A stretch of 64,000 nt of DNA from Alkalicoccobacillus porphyridii (GCF_007293315.1 NZ_VLXZ01000004.1:248001-312000); one strand, 5' to 3'; positions 37,108 to 46,043 are shown, numbered from the stretch's first letter. Numbers and translations are program-made. Notes: generated from the letters alone by a model not told the origin.

Positions 37108-38595
37108 TTACATCTTTTCTATTGGCCACCAGTGGAAGCCATCTTTTAGTAGTAAGTCCTCCGCTTCCTTTGGACCCATTGATCCAGATGAATAGGACGG
37201 AAGTGAGTCTTTATCACCCTCCCATGCCTCCGAGATGGCATCAATATAGGTCCAGGACAGGTTCACTTCATCCCAATGTGCGAAGTTTGTAGCATCTCCA
37301 ATCATACAATCAAATAACAGTCTTTCGTATGCTTCAGGAGTATTAATCCCATCAATTCCATGCTGCGAATAATGTAAATTAACTGAGCTTGTATCACCAG
37401 TTGTGCCTATCTTCTTTCCATTTAGCATTAAGGACATGCCTTCATCAGGTTGAATATGAATAACTAGTAGGTTAGCTCCTGGATCATCTCCATTATTCAA
37501 ATACAAATTATGTGGTTGGGGTTTAAACTCTATCACAATTTTGGTGGATTTCGCCGCCATTCTTTTTCCAGTTCGTATATAAAAAGGCACGCCAGCCCAA
37601 CGATAATTATCGATTAATAGCTTTCCAGCAACAAAAGTTTCCGTTTTGGAATCTGGGGCTACGTTTTTTTCTTTTAGATACCCTTGTACCTTTTCTCCAT
37701 CGTACACGCCTTGACCATATTGAGCGCGAACAAACGAATCCTTCACCTTTTGTTCCACAATGGGTCTCAAGGCACGAAGTACTTTGATCTTCTCACTTCT
37801 AATTTCTTCTGTTGTGAGGCGTAAAGGGGGATCCATGGCTAATAGTGTCACCATCTGTAGTAAATGATTTTGGACCATGTCTCGTAGGGCACCCGAGTTC
37901 TCATAATAGCCTCCGCGATCTTCAACTCCTAAGCGCTCACTAGAGGTTATTTGCACATTTGCGATATGCTGATTATTCCACAATGGTTCAAATACAGCAT
38001 TTGCAAAACGAATAACCTGTATATTTTGCACCATCTCTTTGCCTAGATAGTGGTCAATGCGGTAGATTTCATCCTCTCGAAAAGCCTCTCTAATTTCAGT
38101 ATTTAATGTTTCGGCTGACTCCAAATCATGTCCAAAAGGCTTCTCAATCACTAATCTTGTCCAGCCTTCTGTATCTGTAAGCTGTTCAGACTTCAGATAA
38201 CTGGCAATCGTTCCGAAAAACTCGGGGGCCATCGCCATATAGAACACACGGTTTCCACCAATATGGTAGCGACTGTCTAACTGATCAAGCAAGGTTTTTA
38301 GTTCGGTGTACGATTGTTTACTTGTCACATTTAGTGCTTTGTAATAGAACTGGTTACAAAACTCTTCCAGCTTTGTGTGCTCTCCTTCTATTTCATTTTT
38401 AATTGAATCCCGAACCTGTGTCCGTAGTGTCTCATCCGACCATTCCCTTCTACCAATACCTACAACGGCAAATTGTTCACTAATGTGTCCCTTTTGAAAT
38501 AGATGAAATAAGGATGGATAGAGCTTTCTCTTTGCCAGATCACCTGTTGCTCCGAATATAACAATGATTGATTTAGGCTGTTCATTTTTATGCAT
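37108..38595 (-). CDS. zwf: Glucose-6-phosphate 1-dehydrogenase
   Basis: A 495-residue G6PD. The NADP-binding loop GATGDLAKRKLYPSL is at residues 15-29. EKPFGHD and the active-site peptide RIDHYLGKEMVQNI (substrate-binding Asp-His and Lys) are present. The C-terminal half has GYYENSGALRDMVQNH. It makes 6-phosphogluconolactone and NADPH at the entry of the oxidative pentose phosphate pathway. Length is normal. AGAGGT precedes the ATG. Convergent with gnd. Confidence 0.97.
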   Translation of the reverse strand: MHKNEQPKSIIVIFGATGDLAKRKLYPSLFHLFQKGHISEQFAVVGIGRREWSDETLRTQVRDSIKNEIEGEHTKLEEFCNQFYYKALNVTSKQSYTELKTLLDQLDSRYHIGGNRVFYMAMAPEFFGTIASYLKSEQLTDTEGWTRLVIEKPFGHDLESAETLNTEIREAFREDEIYRIDHYLGKEMVQNIQVIRFANAVFEPLWNNQHIANVQITSSERLGVEDRGGYYENSGALRDMVQNHLLQMVTLLAMDPPLRLTTEEIRSEKIKVLRALRPIVEQKVKDSFVRAQYGQGVYDGEKVQGYLKEKNVAPDSKTETFVAGKLLIDNYRWAGVPFYIRTGKRMAAKSTKIVIEFKPQPHNLYLNNGDDPGANLLVIHIQPDEGMSLMLNGKKIGTTGDTSSVNLHYSQHGIDGINTPEAYERLLFDCMIGDATNFAHWDEVNLSWTYIDAISEAWEGDKDSLPSYSSGSMGPKEAEDLLLKDGFHWWPIEKM

Positions 38596-38729
38596 GAGAT
38601 ACCTCTTTTCTGGACTATATGTAAGGTCATCATTGACTGACTATCCTGTCTGTAAGTACATACCTGTTGACCAAGCTTCAATTAGTATACAGCAAAATGG
38701 CTGTTTTAGAAATTTCCTTGCTTCAAATT

Positions 38730-38918
38730 TTAAAATAAATTAAAAACAGCCAATGGTAAGGAAGATCCATCAGCTGTTATCTTTGAAACTTTATTATCAC
38801 CAAAATGCTCATGTAATTCAGTTTGCTCCTGTTCGTTTTGTTTAGATTGTACAGATATTGGCATAAAAATCATAACTAGTAGCCATATGATTATACATAA
38901 TACACTTCGTTTATACAC
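38730..38918 (-). CDS. Small putative secreted protein, 62 residues
   Basis: A GTG-started short frame with a convincing export signal (MYKRSVLCIIIWLLVMIFMP followed by SVQS), leaving a mature, hydrophilic, Gln/Glu-rich peptide of about 35 residues. GCAGGAG lies before the start. No family is recognised. It could be a chance frame; the signal-peptide pattern and binding site are the only support. Confidence 0.4.
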   Translation of the reverse strand: MYKRSVLCIIIWLLVMIFMPISVQSKQNEQEQTELHEHFGDNKVSKITADGSSLPLAVFNLF

Positions 38919-39115
38919 ACGCGCTCCTGCTTTCTCTCTTAAACGATTGATAGACTTTTCTATAAACTAACATAGCACAACCCTTGGCCTATTTTTCTCA
39001 AGTTTTTATAAAGAATTTCGAGATCTGTAGATAAGTGTCGAAAGAAAATAAAAGGGAATGAATGCAATATATAGAATAAAGTTATCTAGCACAACTTATG
39101 GACGGAGGGCCATCA

Positions 39116-39394
39116 ATGTATCACATTAGAGAGAAAAAAGAGTGGATGACTAAATATATCAACAATAACAGCTTATCCGGACATGTAACTGCTTTAATCG
39201 AGTTACAGCAAGCAAGCGATCTATCACTAGAAGAGCTTTTTGAACTATTAGATGAATTGGTAGAAAACGACATTGTTCAATGGACAAGCGAAGAGCATGT
39301 GATCTCCAAGCCAATACCAGAATGGTACACTCAGAGGTTAAAGGATATAAGCCACATTCATGAAATGGCCCTGAGCATTCGTTATAAAGCGTAA
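39116..39394 (+). CDS. Hypothetical protein, 92 residues
   Basis: A small soluble protein, probably all-helical with a winged-helix flavour (SGHVTALIELQQASDLSLEELFELLDELVENDIVQW), suggesting a DNA-binding or protein-interaction role, but I do not recognise the family. The ATG at 39116 (MYHIREKK) is chosen because GGAGGG ends 7 bases upstream; an earlier start would add six residues overlapping the binding site. It stands alone between zwf and a repeat locus. Confidence 0.6.
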   Translation: MYHIREKKEWMTKYINNNSLSGHVTALIELQQASDLSLEELFELLDELVENDIVQWTSEEHVISKPIPEWYTQRLKDISHIHEMALSIRYKA

Positions 39395-39504
39395 GACAAC
39401 TAGAATAGTTAGGAACATTGTGGCGCTATGGTATGACTAAATAAGTCCCTAAATCAAAGGAACACACCTAGGCAAAAATGCTTTTGTTTAAATTACATCG
39501 TTTC

Positions 39505-39870
39505 TTGGGCTACTGCTCTCGAAAAATGGGGGCACTCACCCGAGGGAAGGGCAGTAAGCTTATATGCACCGCTACAGGAGAAACCTACGCTTTCCACGGG
39601 AACGGCCTCAGCCCTTGAAGTGGAAGAACGCCACTTCAATGTCGGTCTGCCTCGTTCTGTTCCGTAGGAGTCTACGGTTTCTCCTTCCGCTCATGTTCCC
39701 GATTAAACAAATGACCAATATTCCTTCTAAGGAAACTGAAGTTGTTTTTTGTTTAAAAGAAGATTCACTATCATATAAAATGACTTTTTCAGTGTCCTCC
39801 TTTTCATCCCACAAGTGTAGGCTCACCATTTTCGATCGCTAATTTAGATAGATATTCGCATTAGTAGTTC
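39505..39870 (+). repeat. Composite interspersed repeat, locus 6 (most complete copy)
   Basis: All three modules appear in order: the GC-rich end module at 39,505-39,560 (containing AATGGGGGCACTC), the ~130-bp core at 39,566-39,695, the TTCCCGATTAAACAAATGACC segment, then TGACTTTTTCAGTG and the ATCCCACAAGTGT / CCATTTTCGATCGC end module at 39,779-39,870. It fills the 553-base gap before the aldo-keto reductase gene. Confidence 0.65.
39566..39695 (+). repeat. ~130-bp MITE-like core repeat, copy 4
   Basis: Starts GCACCGCTACAGGAG, ends CTCCTTCCGCTCATG. Same core as copies 1-3. Confidence 0.7.
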
Positions 39871-39894
39871 CAATATAATAAAGACTTGACCCCC

Positions 39895-39933
39895 AAAAAG
39901 ACCCGAGTACCTTCTTAATAGAGATGTCGGGTC
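39895..39933 (-). terminator. Terminator of the aldo-keto reductase gene
   Basis: GACCCGA ... TCGGGTC hairpin with a T run on the minus strand. Confidence 0.8.
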
Positions 39934-39947
39934 CAATTAATATCCGT

Positions 39948-40943
39948 TTACGTAGCTAAAATGTCATCTATAGCAGTTAATTCTTCTTCACTGAATTCTT
40001 GATTGGATAACGCTTTTACATTCTCTTCAATTTGACTTACACGACTGGCACCTATTAACGCAGAAGTCACTTTTCCTTGCCTCAGTACCCAAGCTAAAGA
40101 CATCTGTGCAAGCGTCTGGCCTCTTTGCTCGGCTATACTATTTAGCTTCGTCAGTTTATCTACTAATTCTGGTTGAACTTGGCTTTCAGAAAGAAATTGA
40201 CTACTACCTGCCGCCCGCGAATCGTTTGGTATATTGCCTTTCAGATACTTTCCAGTAAGTAAACCTTGGGCAAGTGGACAAAAGGCAATGCTTCCAACGC
40301 CATTTTCTAAAAGCACGTCTTGAAGGCCCTCCTCAAGCGTACGATTCAATAATGAATAGTTTGGCTGATGAATGAGCAAAGGGGTGCCTAATTCATTTAA
40401 TATCCGAACGGCTTCAGTTGTTTGTTCTGCTGTATAGCTTGATATCCCTACGTATAAAGCTTTACCTTGGCGAACAATTTGATCTAGCGCACTCATTGTT
40501 TCTTCCAGAGGTGTGTCAGGATCAGGTCGATGAGAATAGAAAATATCTACATAGTCTAGCCCCATTCGTTTTAAGCTTTGATCAAGACTTGATACTAAGT
40601 ATTTTTTTGATCCCCCATCTCCATAAGGACCTGGCCACATATAATAACCAGCTTTTGAAGAAATAATCAATTCATCACGATAGGGAGCGAGATCTGTAGA
40701 GAGAATTTTTCCAAACATCTCTTCTGCCGATCCAGCAGGTGGGCCGTAATTATTTGCTAAGTCAAAATGGGTGATACCTAAATCGAATGCTCGCTTTATC
40801 ATAGCCCTACCATTTTCGTATGGATCCACTCCTCCAAAATTATGCCATAGTCCTAACGACAAAGCTGGTAGCTTTAATCCAGAGCGACCGCAAGCATTAT
40901 AGTTCATTTGTTCATAACGATGTTGATCTGCCAAATAAGTCAT
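39948..40943 (-). CDS. Aldo/keto reductase (YghZ / L-glyceraldehyde-3-phosphate reductase type)
   Basis: A 331-residue NADPH-dependent (alpha/beta)8 reductase. The catalytic tetrad segments are FDLANNYGPPAGSAE (Asp, Tyr), SSKAGYYMWPGPYGDGGSKKYL (Lys) and DIFYSHRPDPDTPLEE (His). The GPYGDGGSKK insertion and the overall layout match the YghZ/MgrA group (AKR14), known to reduce L-glyceraldehyde-3-phosphate and methylglyoxal. Soluble. AAGGGAGAGG precedes the ATG. Confidence 0.9.
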   Translation of the reverse strand: MTYLADQHRYEQMNYNACGRSGLKLPALSLGLWHNFGGVDPYENGRAMIKRAFDLGITHFDLANNYGPPAGSAEEMFGKILSTDLAPYRDELIISSKAGYYMWPGPYGDGGSKKYLVSSLDQSLKRMGLDYVDIFYSHRPDPDTPLEETMSALDQIVRQGKALYVGISSYTAEQTTEAVRILNELGTPLLIHQPNYSLLNRTLEEGLQDVLLENGVGSIAFCPLAQGLLTGKYLKGNIPNDSRAAGSSQFLSESQVQPELVDKLTKLNSIAEQRGQTLAQMSLAWVLRQGKVTSALIGASRVSQIEENVKALSNQEFSEEELTAIDDILAT

Positions 40944-41008
40944 TTATTCCTCTCCCTTGAAAGCGTAATCATTGATAGTTTATCCTACTTTCATGTTAAT
41001 AGCGAGAA

Positions 41009-41392
41009 TTAAGAATACATACGCTCAACTGCTTGTTGCTCTAGATACTCTTGATAAGCTTGATCTAGCAAAGAACAAAAGGAATGATATGTAATAGCTG
41101 CCGACTGCAAACGAATAGGTACTCCTCTAAAATCTGTGCGTATGACTTCCATTACTACTAGATCTCCCTCCTTTTGAAGTTTACAATTTGACTTCCTCCC
41201 ATCTATATAATAGATGTTACAAGCACAATCACTATGTAGCTTCTGTAGATTGTTCCAGCCTTTTTCGAGGTCTGCTATTACATCATTTTTAGTGAGCATT
41301 TGTAAGGAACCAATACGCAACTCAATCGACCCTGTTACAAGATTCTCTCTGCTTGCTTTAGAAGAACTAAAATGTGTTCTTATACTTATCAC
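41009..41392 (-). CDS. Uncharacterised protein under a SAM riboswitch
   Basis: A 127-residue soluble protein with no membrane segment or signal; I do not recognise the family. Notable residues are Cys pairs in HSDCACNIYYID and two more Cys further on (SNCKLQ, FCSLLDQ), leaving open a metal or thiol role. The GTG start follows a very strong GGAGGGAGG. It is the first gene after a complete SAM-I riboswitch with its terminator, so it should be expressed when S-adenosylmethionine is low. That ties it to methionine or sulfur metabolism by regulation only. Confidence 0.75.
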   Translation of the reverse strand: MISIRTHFSSSKASRENLVTGSIELRIGSLQMLTKNDVIADLEKGWNNLQKLHSDCACNIYYIDGRKSNCKLQKEGDLVVMEVIRTDFRGVPIRLQSAAITYHSFCSLLDQAYQEYLEQQAVERMYS

Positions 41393-41421
41393 GGTTTACC
41401 TCCCTCCTCTTTTAGACAAAA

Positions 41422-41449
41422 TAAAAACCCCTTTTCAAAAGAAAAGAGG
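41422..41449 (-). terminator. SAM-riboswitch-controlled terminator
   Basis: CCTCTTTTC-TTTT-GAAAAGGGG hairpin followed by TTTTTATTTT on the minus strand, between the aptamer and the downstream gene. Confidence 0.8.
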
Positions 41450-41468
41450 TTGACTAATCATGTTCGCT

Positions 41469-41566
41469 CTTATCTCCCAGGCTGAAGCCTGCTGGAATTA
41501 GCACCTTCCACCTAAGTGGGGTTGCTGAAGCATCAAAGGGCCAGTCCCTCCGCTTCTCTTTATAAG
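41469..41566 (-). promoter_or_regulatory. SAM-I riboswitch (S-box)
   Basis: The minus strand carries the S-box landmarks in order: AGAAGCGGAGGGACTGGCCC, TGATGCTTCAGCAACC, a variable hairpin, AAGGTGCTAATTCCAGCAGG, and a closing stem CTTAT/ATAAG. SAM binding is expected to favour the terminator at 41,422. Confidence 0.95.
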
Positions 41567-41636
41567 TATGAATATTTATTTAATTGAAGTTTAGCAAAGC
41601 TAGTAGATGATATCAAGCTTACTTTGTTATTTTAGT

Positions 41637-42287
41637 TTAATTAAAGCGTTCTTTGATTCGTGAAAAATGCGCATACCATTTTTCTGATAAATGTTCGTTT
41701 TGTAATAATCTAGTTAGTAGGTCTAGATCTTTTTTCTGTTGAAAGAAAAGTTGATTTGCTGTTAGTACAGATATATGATCCTTATGTTTGGAAACAAGTG
41801 AAATAGCTGAGTCCTTATGGATTGTACCCTCTCTTAACACTTTCGCAAAATAGCCTGTACTTCCTGTTTGCATGATTTCTTTAAATAAACCATTTGCTCC
41901 GGTTCTGCGATCAATCGTTACGCATGGAACTCTTCCTTGCGTGACAGCTACCACCGCATCTCCTATTTGATAAATATCACCAATACAAACATCGTTTTCA
42001 CACATGCCTTCAACCATTATATTTTCGCCAAATGCAGCTGGAGGAAGCTCCGTGTTAAATTGACGATTCCATGTTTCATAATGCTCAAGAGGATAAAAGC
42101 ATACAGCTCTCTCCACCCCTCCATGATGCTTTAAATCTGCCACTCCGTCCCCTTCAAAACCAGCTGTTTTTAAAGAAACAGACTCAATCTCTTTTTTACA
42201 AATGGCACTGTTCATTTGTTTATTGGATTCATACGTGATTTCCTCTGGCAGTCCTACAGCAAGATGCACCAATTTAAAAGTCATCAT
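41637..42287 (-). CDS. MOSC domain protein (YiiM family)
   Basis: A 216-residue protein with a MOSC beta-barrel (about residues 35-165; FEGDGVADLKHHGGVERAVCFYP) and the conserved cysteine in GRVPCVTID, followed by a helical C terminus. YiiM-type proteins are molybdenum enzymes that reduce N-hydroxylated compounds such as 6-hydroxylaminopurine. That activity is inferred from family. No molybdopterin gene is adjacent. AAAGGTGG precedes the ATG. Confidence 0.88.
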   Translation of the reverse strand: MMTFKLVHLAVGLPEEITYESNKQMNSAICKKEIESVSLKTAGFEGDGVADLKHHGGVERAVCFYPLEHYETWNRQFNTELPPAAFGENIMVEGMCENDVCIGDIYQIGDAVVAVTQGRVPCVTIDRRTGANGLFKEIMQTGSTGYFAKVLREGTIHKDSAISLVSKHKDHISVLTANQLFFQQKKDLDLLTRLLQNEHLSEKWYAHFSRIKERFN

Positions 42288-42630
42288 TTACGCCACCTTT
42301 CCATTTTCCACACGCTTTATTTTACCATATGGATAAATACTCAAAGGAACTAATATCTAAATAAAACAGTTAAGTTTACATAATAAAATTATTTATAATA
42401 CATGAAGATTTTAAGTTTTATTTAGACCTTGTCTCTTTCTTGAGCTCTATGTTTTTTCATGCTTTTGAAGGACCCATCAATGCGAGTAAACCGCCTTCTT
42501 AAGAAGAATTGATCATGCCTAGACCTAGCCATCCTTCACCAAAAAATGCATTGAGAATCTTGCCTTTGAAGAATATTTCGTCTTCCTTTTACATATCCAT
42601 AGGTGAAGTCTTTCATTTAGGGGGCTTACT
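42288..42630. other. Gene-free gap between MOSC gene and tgl
   Basis: About 340 bases, AT-rich in its left half. I see no gene, RNA or strong terminator. Only CATA-type hexamers near 42,592-42,603 that might be a sporulation sigma-K -10 for tgl. Confidence 0.3.
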
Positions 42631-43362
42631 ATGATAATGATAAATGGGCAAGTCTTACAAGAAAGCCAACTGCAGTCCATACAAGTCACATCAAAAGAGA
42701 GGCCAATTTTAAATACCTTAGCGTCTAATCAAACCGCTTATTATTTTACTTCTATAAATGAACTCACTTTTGAAGTAAAGGTTCGTGCCAACACCACCCA
42801 AGCGTCATATGACCTATTGCAAAGCGGGGCAGGTTTTGCTGATTTTGAACACTCTACTTGCAATCAAGCTCTGTGGACGCTAACCCCTGAAGGCGGATTT
42901 TTATTAAAATCTTCCGTCAGTCCTCAACGTGGTATTGATGATATTTTTAAGAATGGCTCATTGTATTCCTTCGAGTGCGCTGTCGCTATCATTATTATCT
43001 TCTATAAAGCAACGCTGGATTCTATAGGAGCAGCTAGTTTTAATACATTATTCCAGGGTATGTATCTGTTTTCATGGAGATATGATGAGGATTTGCACCT
43101 GATTAGTCATTCAGGTTCAGAATTTGTTCCAGGAGACTGTGTCTATTTTAATAATCCAGAATTTAATCCGAGAACTCCTGAATGGCGAGGGGAAAATGCG
43201 ATTGTTATGGACTATGATTTATATTTTGGACACGGAATTGGTATTGTCCCTGGTCAAAGCATCATTCAATCTTTAAATGAAGAACGTCGACCAGGTGCAC
43301 GTTTATCCGCTTATCTAGAAAACCGCATCACACACCCAGAGTACCGTTACTTAGGTCCATAA
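42631..43362 (+). CDS. tgl: Protein-glutamine gamma-glutamyltransferase (spore coat transglutaminase)
   Basis: A 243-residue Tgl. The catalytic cysteine falls at residue 116 in SFECAVAI, the same position as Cys116 of B. subtilis Tgl. NPEFNPRTPEWRGENAIVM and YFGHGIGIVPGQSIIQ match the family, including the active-site Glu and His segments. It makes isopeptide cross-links between coat proteins during late sporulation, in the mother cell. The ATG follows an AGGGGG site. A strong terminator follows. Another coat locus lies 3 kb downstream. Confidence 0.95.
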   Translation: MIMINGQVLQESQLQSIQVTSKERPILNTLASNQTAYYFTSINELTFEVKVRANTTQASYDLLQSGAGFADFEHSTCNQALWTLTPEGGFLLKSSVSPQRGIDDIFKNGSLYSFECAVAIIIIFYKATLDSIGAASFNTLFQGMYLFSWRYDEDLHLISHSGSEFVPGDCVYFNNPEFNPRTPEWRGENAIVMDYDLYFGHGIGIVPGQSIIQSLNEERRPGARLSAYLENRITHPEYRYLGP

Positions 43363-43395
43363 AAGACTGCTTACTTGGCAGTCTTTTTATTTTTT
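43363..43395 (+). terminator. tgl terminator
   Basis: AAGACTGC-TTACTTG-GCAGTCTT hairpin followed by TTTATTTTTT. Confidence 0.9.
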
Positions 43396-43396
43396 C

Positions 43397-43873
43397 CTAG
43401 AGTTTTTTAAGCTCAATAAAATAAATCACACCATTTTCATCTAACCAAAACCGTATCTCTGCTTGTTTATCCAGATAGCTTAAAATGAGGTCTTGATCAC
43501 TGTTTGTTTCACTATGATAGTCTGATCCGTATTGAGTCATTACTTTATTCTTATGATCTCCAACTGATATCCCTTCATTTGTCTTAATTCCCCTATGAAA
43601 TGTGGAAACATAAATGATTTGATTAATTTCATTTACAGAAAATATCATGTCATAATACGTGAAGCTAGCATACGATGAATCGTTTTGATCAGGAAGCTCC
43701 TTAATGCTGGAGGGGTCGAGTTCGTCTATATTACCTCCTAAAAAAATCTCGCCGAGCTGTTCATTTGCCATATCACGATTAACTTCCTTTGACTCCACTA
43801 CAAACGAATGGAGTATAAATACACTTGTTACAGACAGAATGACACCCAACACAACGATCCACATTCTTCTCAT
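43397..43873 (-). CDS. Hypothetical membrane-anchored/exported protein
   Basis: A 158-residue protein with one N-terminal hydrophobic segment (about residues 4-26) and a soluble, probably extracytoplasmic domain. The sequence IYVSTFHRGIKTNEGISVGDHKNKVMTQYG resembles the repeated unit of YjgB-like or stress-related secreted proteins, in which 'GISVGDsxxxVxxxYG' is a recurring motif. Function unknown. It is convergent with tgl. Confidence 0.65.
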   Translation of the reverse strand: MRRMWIVVLGVILSVTSVFILHSFVVESKEVNRDMANEQLGEIFLGGNIDELDPSSIKELPDQNDSSYASFTYYDMIFSVNEINQIIYVSTFHRGIKTNEGISVGDHKNKVMTQYGSDYHSETNSDQDLILSYLDKQAEIRFWLDENGVIYFIELKKL

Positions 43874-44038
43874 ATAAACACTCCAACAATATTGTTTATC
43901 TATAGCATGAAGAATGAATCTAAAGAAATTATAAATACATTCTCAAGATTTTATGAAGTGTCCTAAAAAATTTCCAATACATACAACCCTGCTTATTGCT
44001 AAAACTATCCGTACGATTGATTAAAGAGGGGTTATTAC

Positions 44039-44320
44039 ATGACGATTATGGTATTTATCATTCAATTACTCATTTCAATTATTATGGTGGTAACGCGAAG
44101 AAAGTGGGAAGTTCTTAGCTTCATTTATGATGGATTGGCTTTGGCAAGCTTTCTCGTTTTTTCAAGTATTGCAGCTGCCTCCGTTTTTGAAATCATCGTT
44201 AATCATACTGTTTTTATGACTAACATCCATGCTCTTTTCTTAAATGGTGTTGTGTTACTATCAGCTAGCTATTTAATCTTGTTCATCCCTTATAAATTGC
44301 TTCTTTCTCTTCTTGATTAA
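44039..44320 (+). CDS. Small membrane protein, 93 residues
   Basis: Three predicted membrane helices (about 2-20, 29-50 and 62-90) fill almost the whole protein. No family is recognised. AAAGAGGGG lies before the ATG. The MFS transporter gene follows on the same strand and the two may share a transcript. Confidence 0.55.
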   Translation: MTIMVFIIQLLISIIMVVTRRKWEVLSFIYDGLALASFLVFSSIAAASVFEIIVNHTVFMTNIHALFLNGVVLLSASYLILFIPYKLLLSLLD

Positions 44321-44346
44321 GTTTAGTACATGTAAGCAAGTCAAAT

Positions 44347-45588
44347 ATGATATGCTTTTATTGCAGATTTATTTCGAGTTCAGAAAGAAGTGATCGATAT
44401 TTGTTTCACTTAACCAACTTAAAAATCTGGAATAAGTATGGTTGGAGAGCCACCATTTTAATTGCAACAGAATTTTTCCTTACATTTAGTTTTTTTATGT
44501 TTGTTCCATTTATTTCATTATACGTAACAGGACATTTAGGCTACTCGCTGACTTTCGCGGGAATTCTACTCGCGTTGCGCTTACTAGGTCAGCAGGGCTT
44601 TATGATGTTTGGCGGATATTTTGGAGATGTGTTTGGATATAAAAAAATGATGTTTATAGGCTTTTTATGCCGTGGTATTGGATTTGCTGGTCTGGGGTTT
44701 GCCTCATCTGTTTCATCTTTACTCATTATGGCTGTGATTGGTGGATTAGGTGGAGCGTTGTTTAGTCCCGCATTAAAGTCTCTGCTAGTGTACAATCAAC
44801 CAAAACCATTACATCGAGAACTTTTTTCATTCATTAATGTTACCGGAAATGCCGGAATTATTTTAGGACCCCTTTTCGGCTTACTTTTTAGCGTAGATCA
44901 GTTTCCCATTTTAAGCGTGATCTCAGGGCTGTTGTTCATTTTTATAGGATGCACATTATTATTTATTCCTATTAAACAAACAAAACGTACTGAACCCATT
45001 TCTTTTTCTGAAGGTATTCGACGTATTGTTCAAAATCGTACATTGTTAAATATGATTGTGCTAATGATTCCTTTTCATTTCATCCATCAGCAATTGTTTT
45101 TAACGTACCCTATTATTGCTACTAGATTAACTGGAAGCTCAGGATGGCTATTTACATTAGTGACCATTCTAGTTGTATGCGGTCAGTTGTTTGTCACCAG
45201 CTATACAAAAGCTTTATCTACACATACTGCTTTAATTTTAGGATATCTAGTGTTAACACTCACCTTTATTCCTTTATTTATTTACGAACACCCGATAAGC
45301 CTTATTGTATCTTTAATAGGCATTGCCTTTAGCTTGATGTTAATGCAACCCACCTTCCATTCCTATATTGTTAGCCAAGCCACATCTGCTACTTTAGGTA
45401 TATTTCTTGGTTTTTCAAACCTTTCAATGGCAATTGGTGGCGCCCTTGGAAATGTCTTTGGTGGAAGCACCTATGACTATTTTCAAACTAACAACCAAAC
45501 ATACTATTATTGGATGATCTTAGCGCTAGTTTGTATTAGTGCTTGTTTATTTGGGAGAAGAATCTCTGGGAAGATGGAGCAAAGATAA
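44347..45588 (+). CDS. MFS transporter
   Basis: A 12-helix major facilitator protein of up to 413 residues. The loop 2-3 signature is GGYFGDVFGYKKMMFIG, and helix 5 contains NVTGNAGIILGPLFG, typical of drug:H+ antiporters and related exporters. The substrate is unknown. The start is uncertain: the ATG at 44347 has a poor binding site and gives an unusual Cys/Ser-rich N terminus. A TTG at 44400 or a later in-frame codon is possible, and the first helix begins only around residue 34. Confidence 0.85.
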   Translation: MICFYCRFISSSERSDRYLFHLTNLKIWNKYGWRATILIATEFFLTFSFFMFVPFISLYVTGHLGYSLTFAGILLALRLLGQQGFMMFGGYFGDVFGYKKMMFIGFLCRGIGFAGLGFASSVSSLLIMAVIGGLGGALFSPALKSLLVYNQPKPLHRELFSFINVTGNAGIILGPLFGLLFSVDQFPILSVISGLLFIFIGCTLLFIPIKQTKRTEPISFSEGIRRIVQNRTLLNMIVLMIPFHFIHQQLFLTYPIIATRLTGSSGWLFTLVTILVVCGQLFVTSYTKALSTHTALILGYLVLTLTFIPLFIYEHPISLIVSLIGIAFSLMLMQPTFHSYIVSQATSATLGIFLGFSNLSMAIGGALGNVFGGSTYDYFQTNNQTYYYWMILALVCISACLFGRRISGKMEQR

Positions 45589-45605
45589 TTAGACGAGATA
45601 ACTTA

Positions 45606-45646
45606 AAAAAGTGACATCAGGAATGAAAACTGAGGTTCACTTTTCA
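45606..45646. terminator. Bidirectional hairpin after the MFS gene
   Basis: AAAAAGTGA ... TCACTTTT hairpin with a CATCAG/CTGAGG inner stem, between convergent genes. Confidence 0.6.
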
Positions 45647-45657
45647 TTCTTTGGAGA

Positions 45658-45939
45658 TTATTTATTAAGATTAATATTGAAATGCCTGAAATAACTCTGA
45701 AACTCAATAATTCCCTCAACTGCAAACATAGTAATAATTATGCCCATTATAATTAATAGGAACGAGCTTTTCTTAACTTTTTGATTTAAATAAGTATGTA
45801 TTGTAAGTAAAAATAAAGTGAGTGCCGCCAAACAATTAAACATCGCACTTAACCAAACTTGGTCAAAGAGTAAACCTATAAATAAGAAAAAACTCGCGAA
45901 AAATGCGGCATACATCCAATAATTCCCTAGTTTACCCAC
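45658..45939 (-). CDS. Small membrane protein, 93 residues
   Basis: Three predicted helices (about 8-25, 29-48 and 55-80). GTG start preceded by GAGGGGGG. No recognised family and no obvious partner. It sits between the MFS gene and the coat cluster. Confidence 0.5.
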   Translation of the reverse strand: MGKLGNYWMYAAFFASFFLFIGLLFDQVWLSAMFNCLAALTLFLLTIHTYLNQKVKKSSFLLIIMGIIITMFAVEGIIEFQSYFRHFNINLNK

Positions 45940-46043
45940 GTTTCCCCCCTCAGACTACAAAGACATAGTAACTAATTTAAGATGTACCTTAAGTACATCT
46001 CGATATTATATGTATAAAGAGGGGTACTCCCTCTTTACAATAA

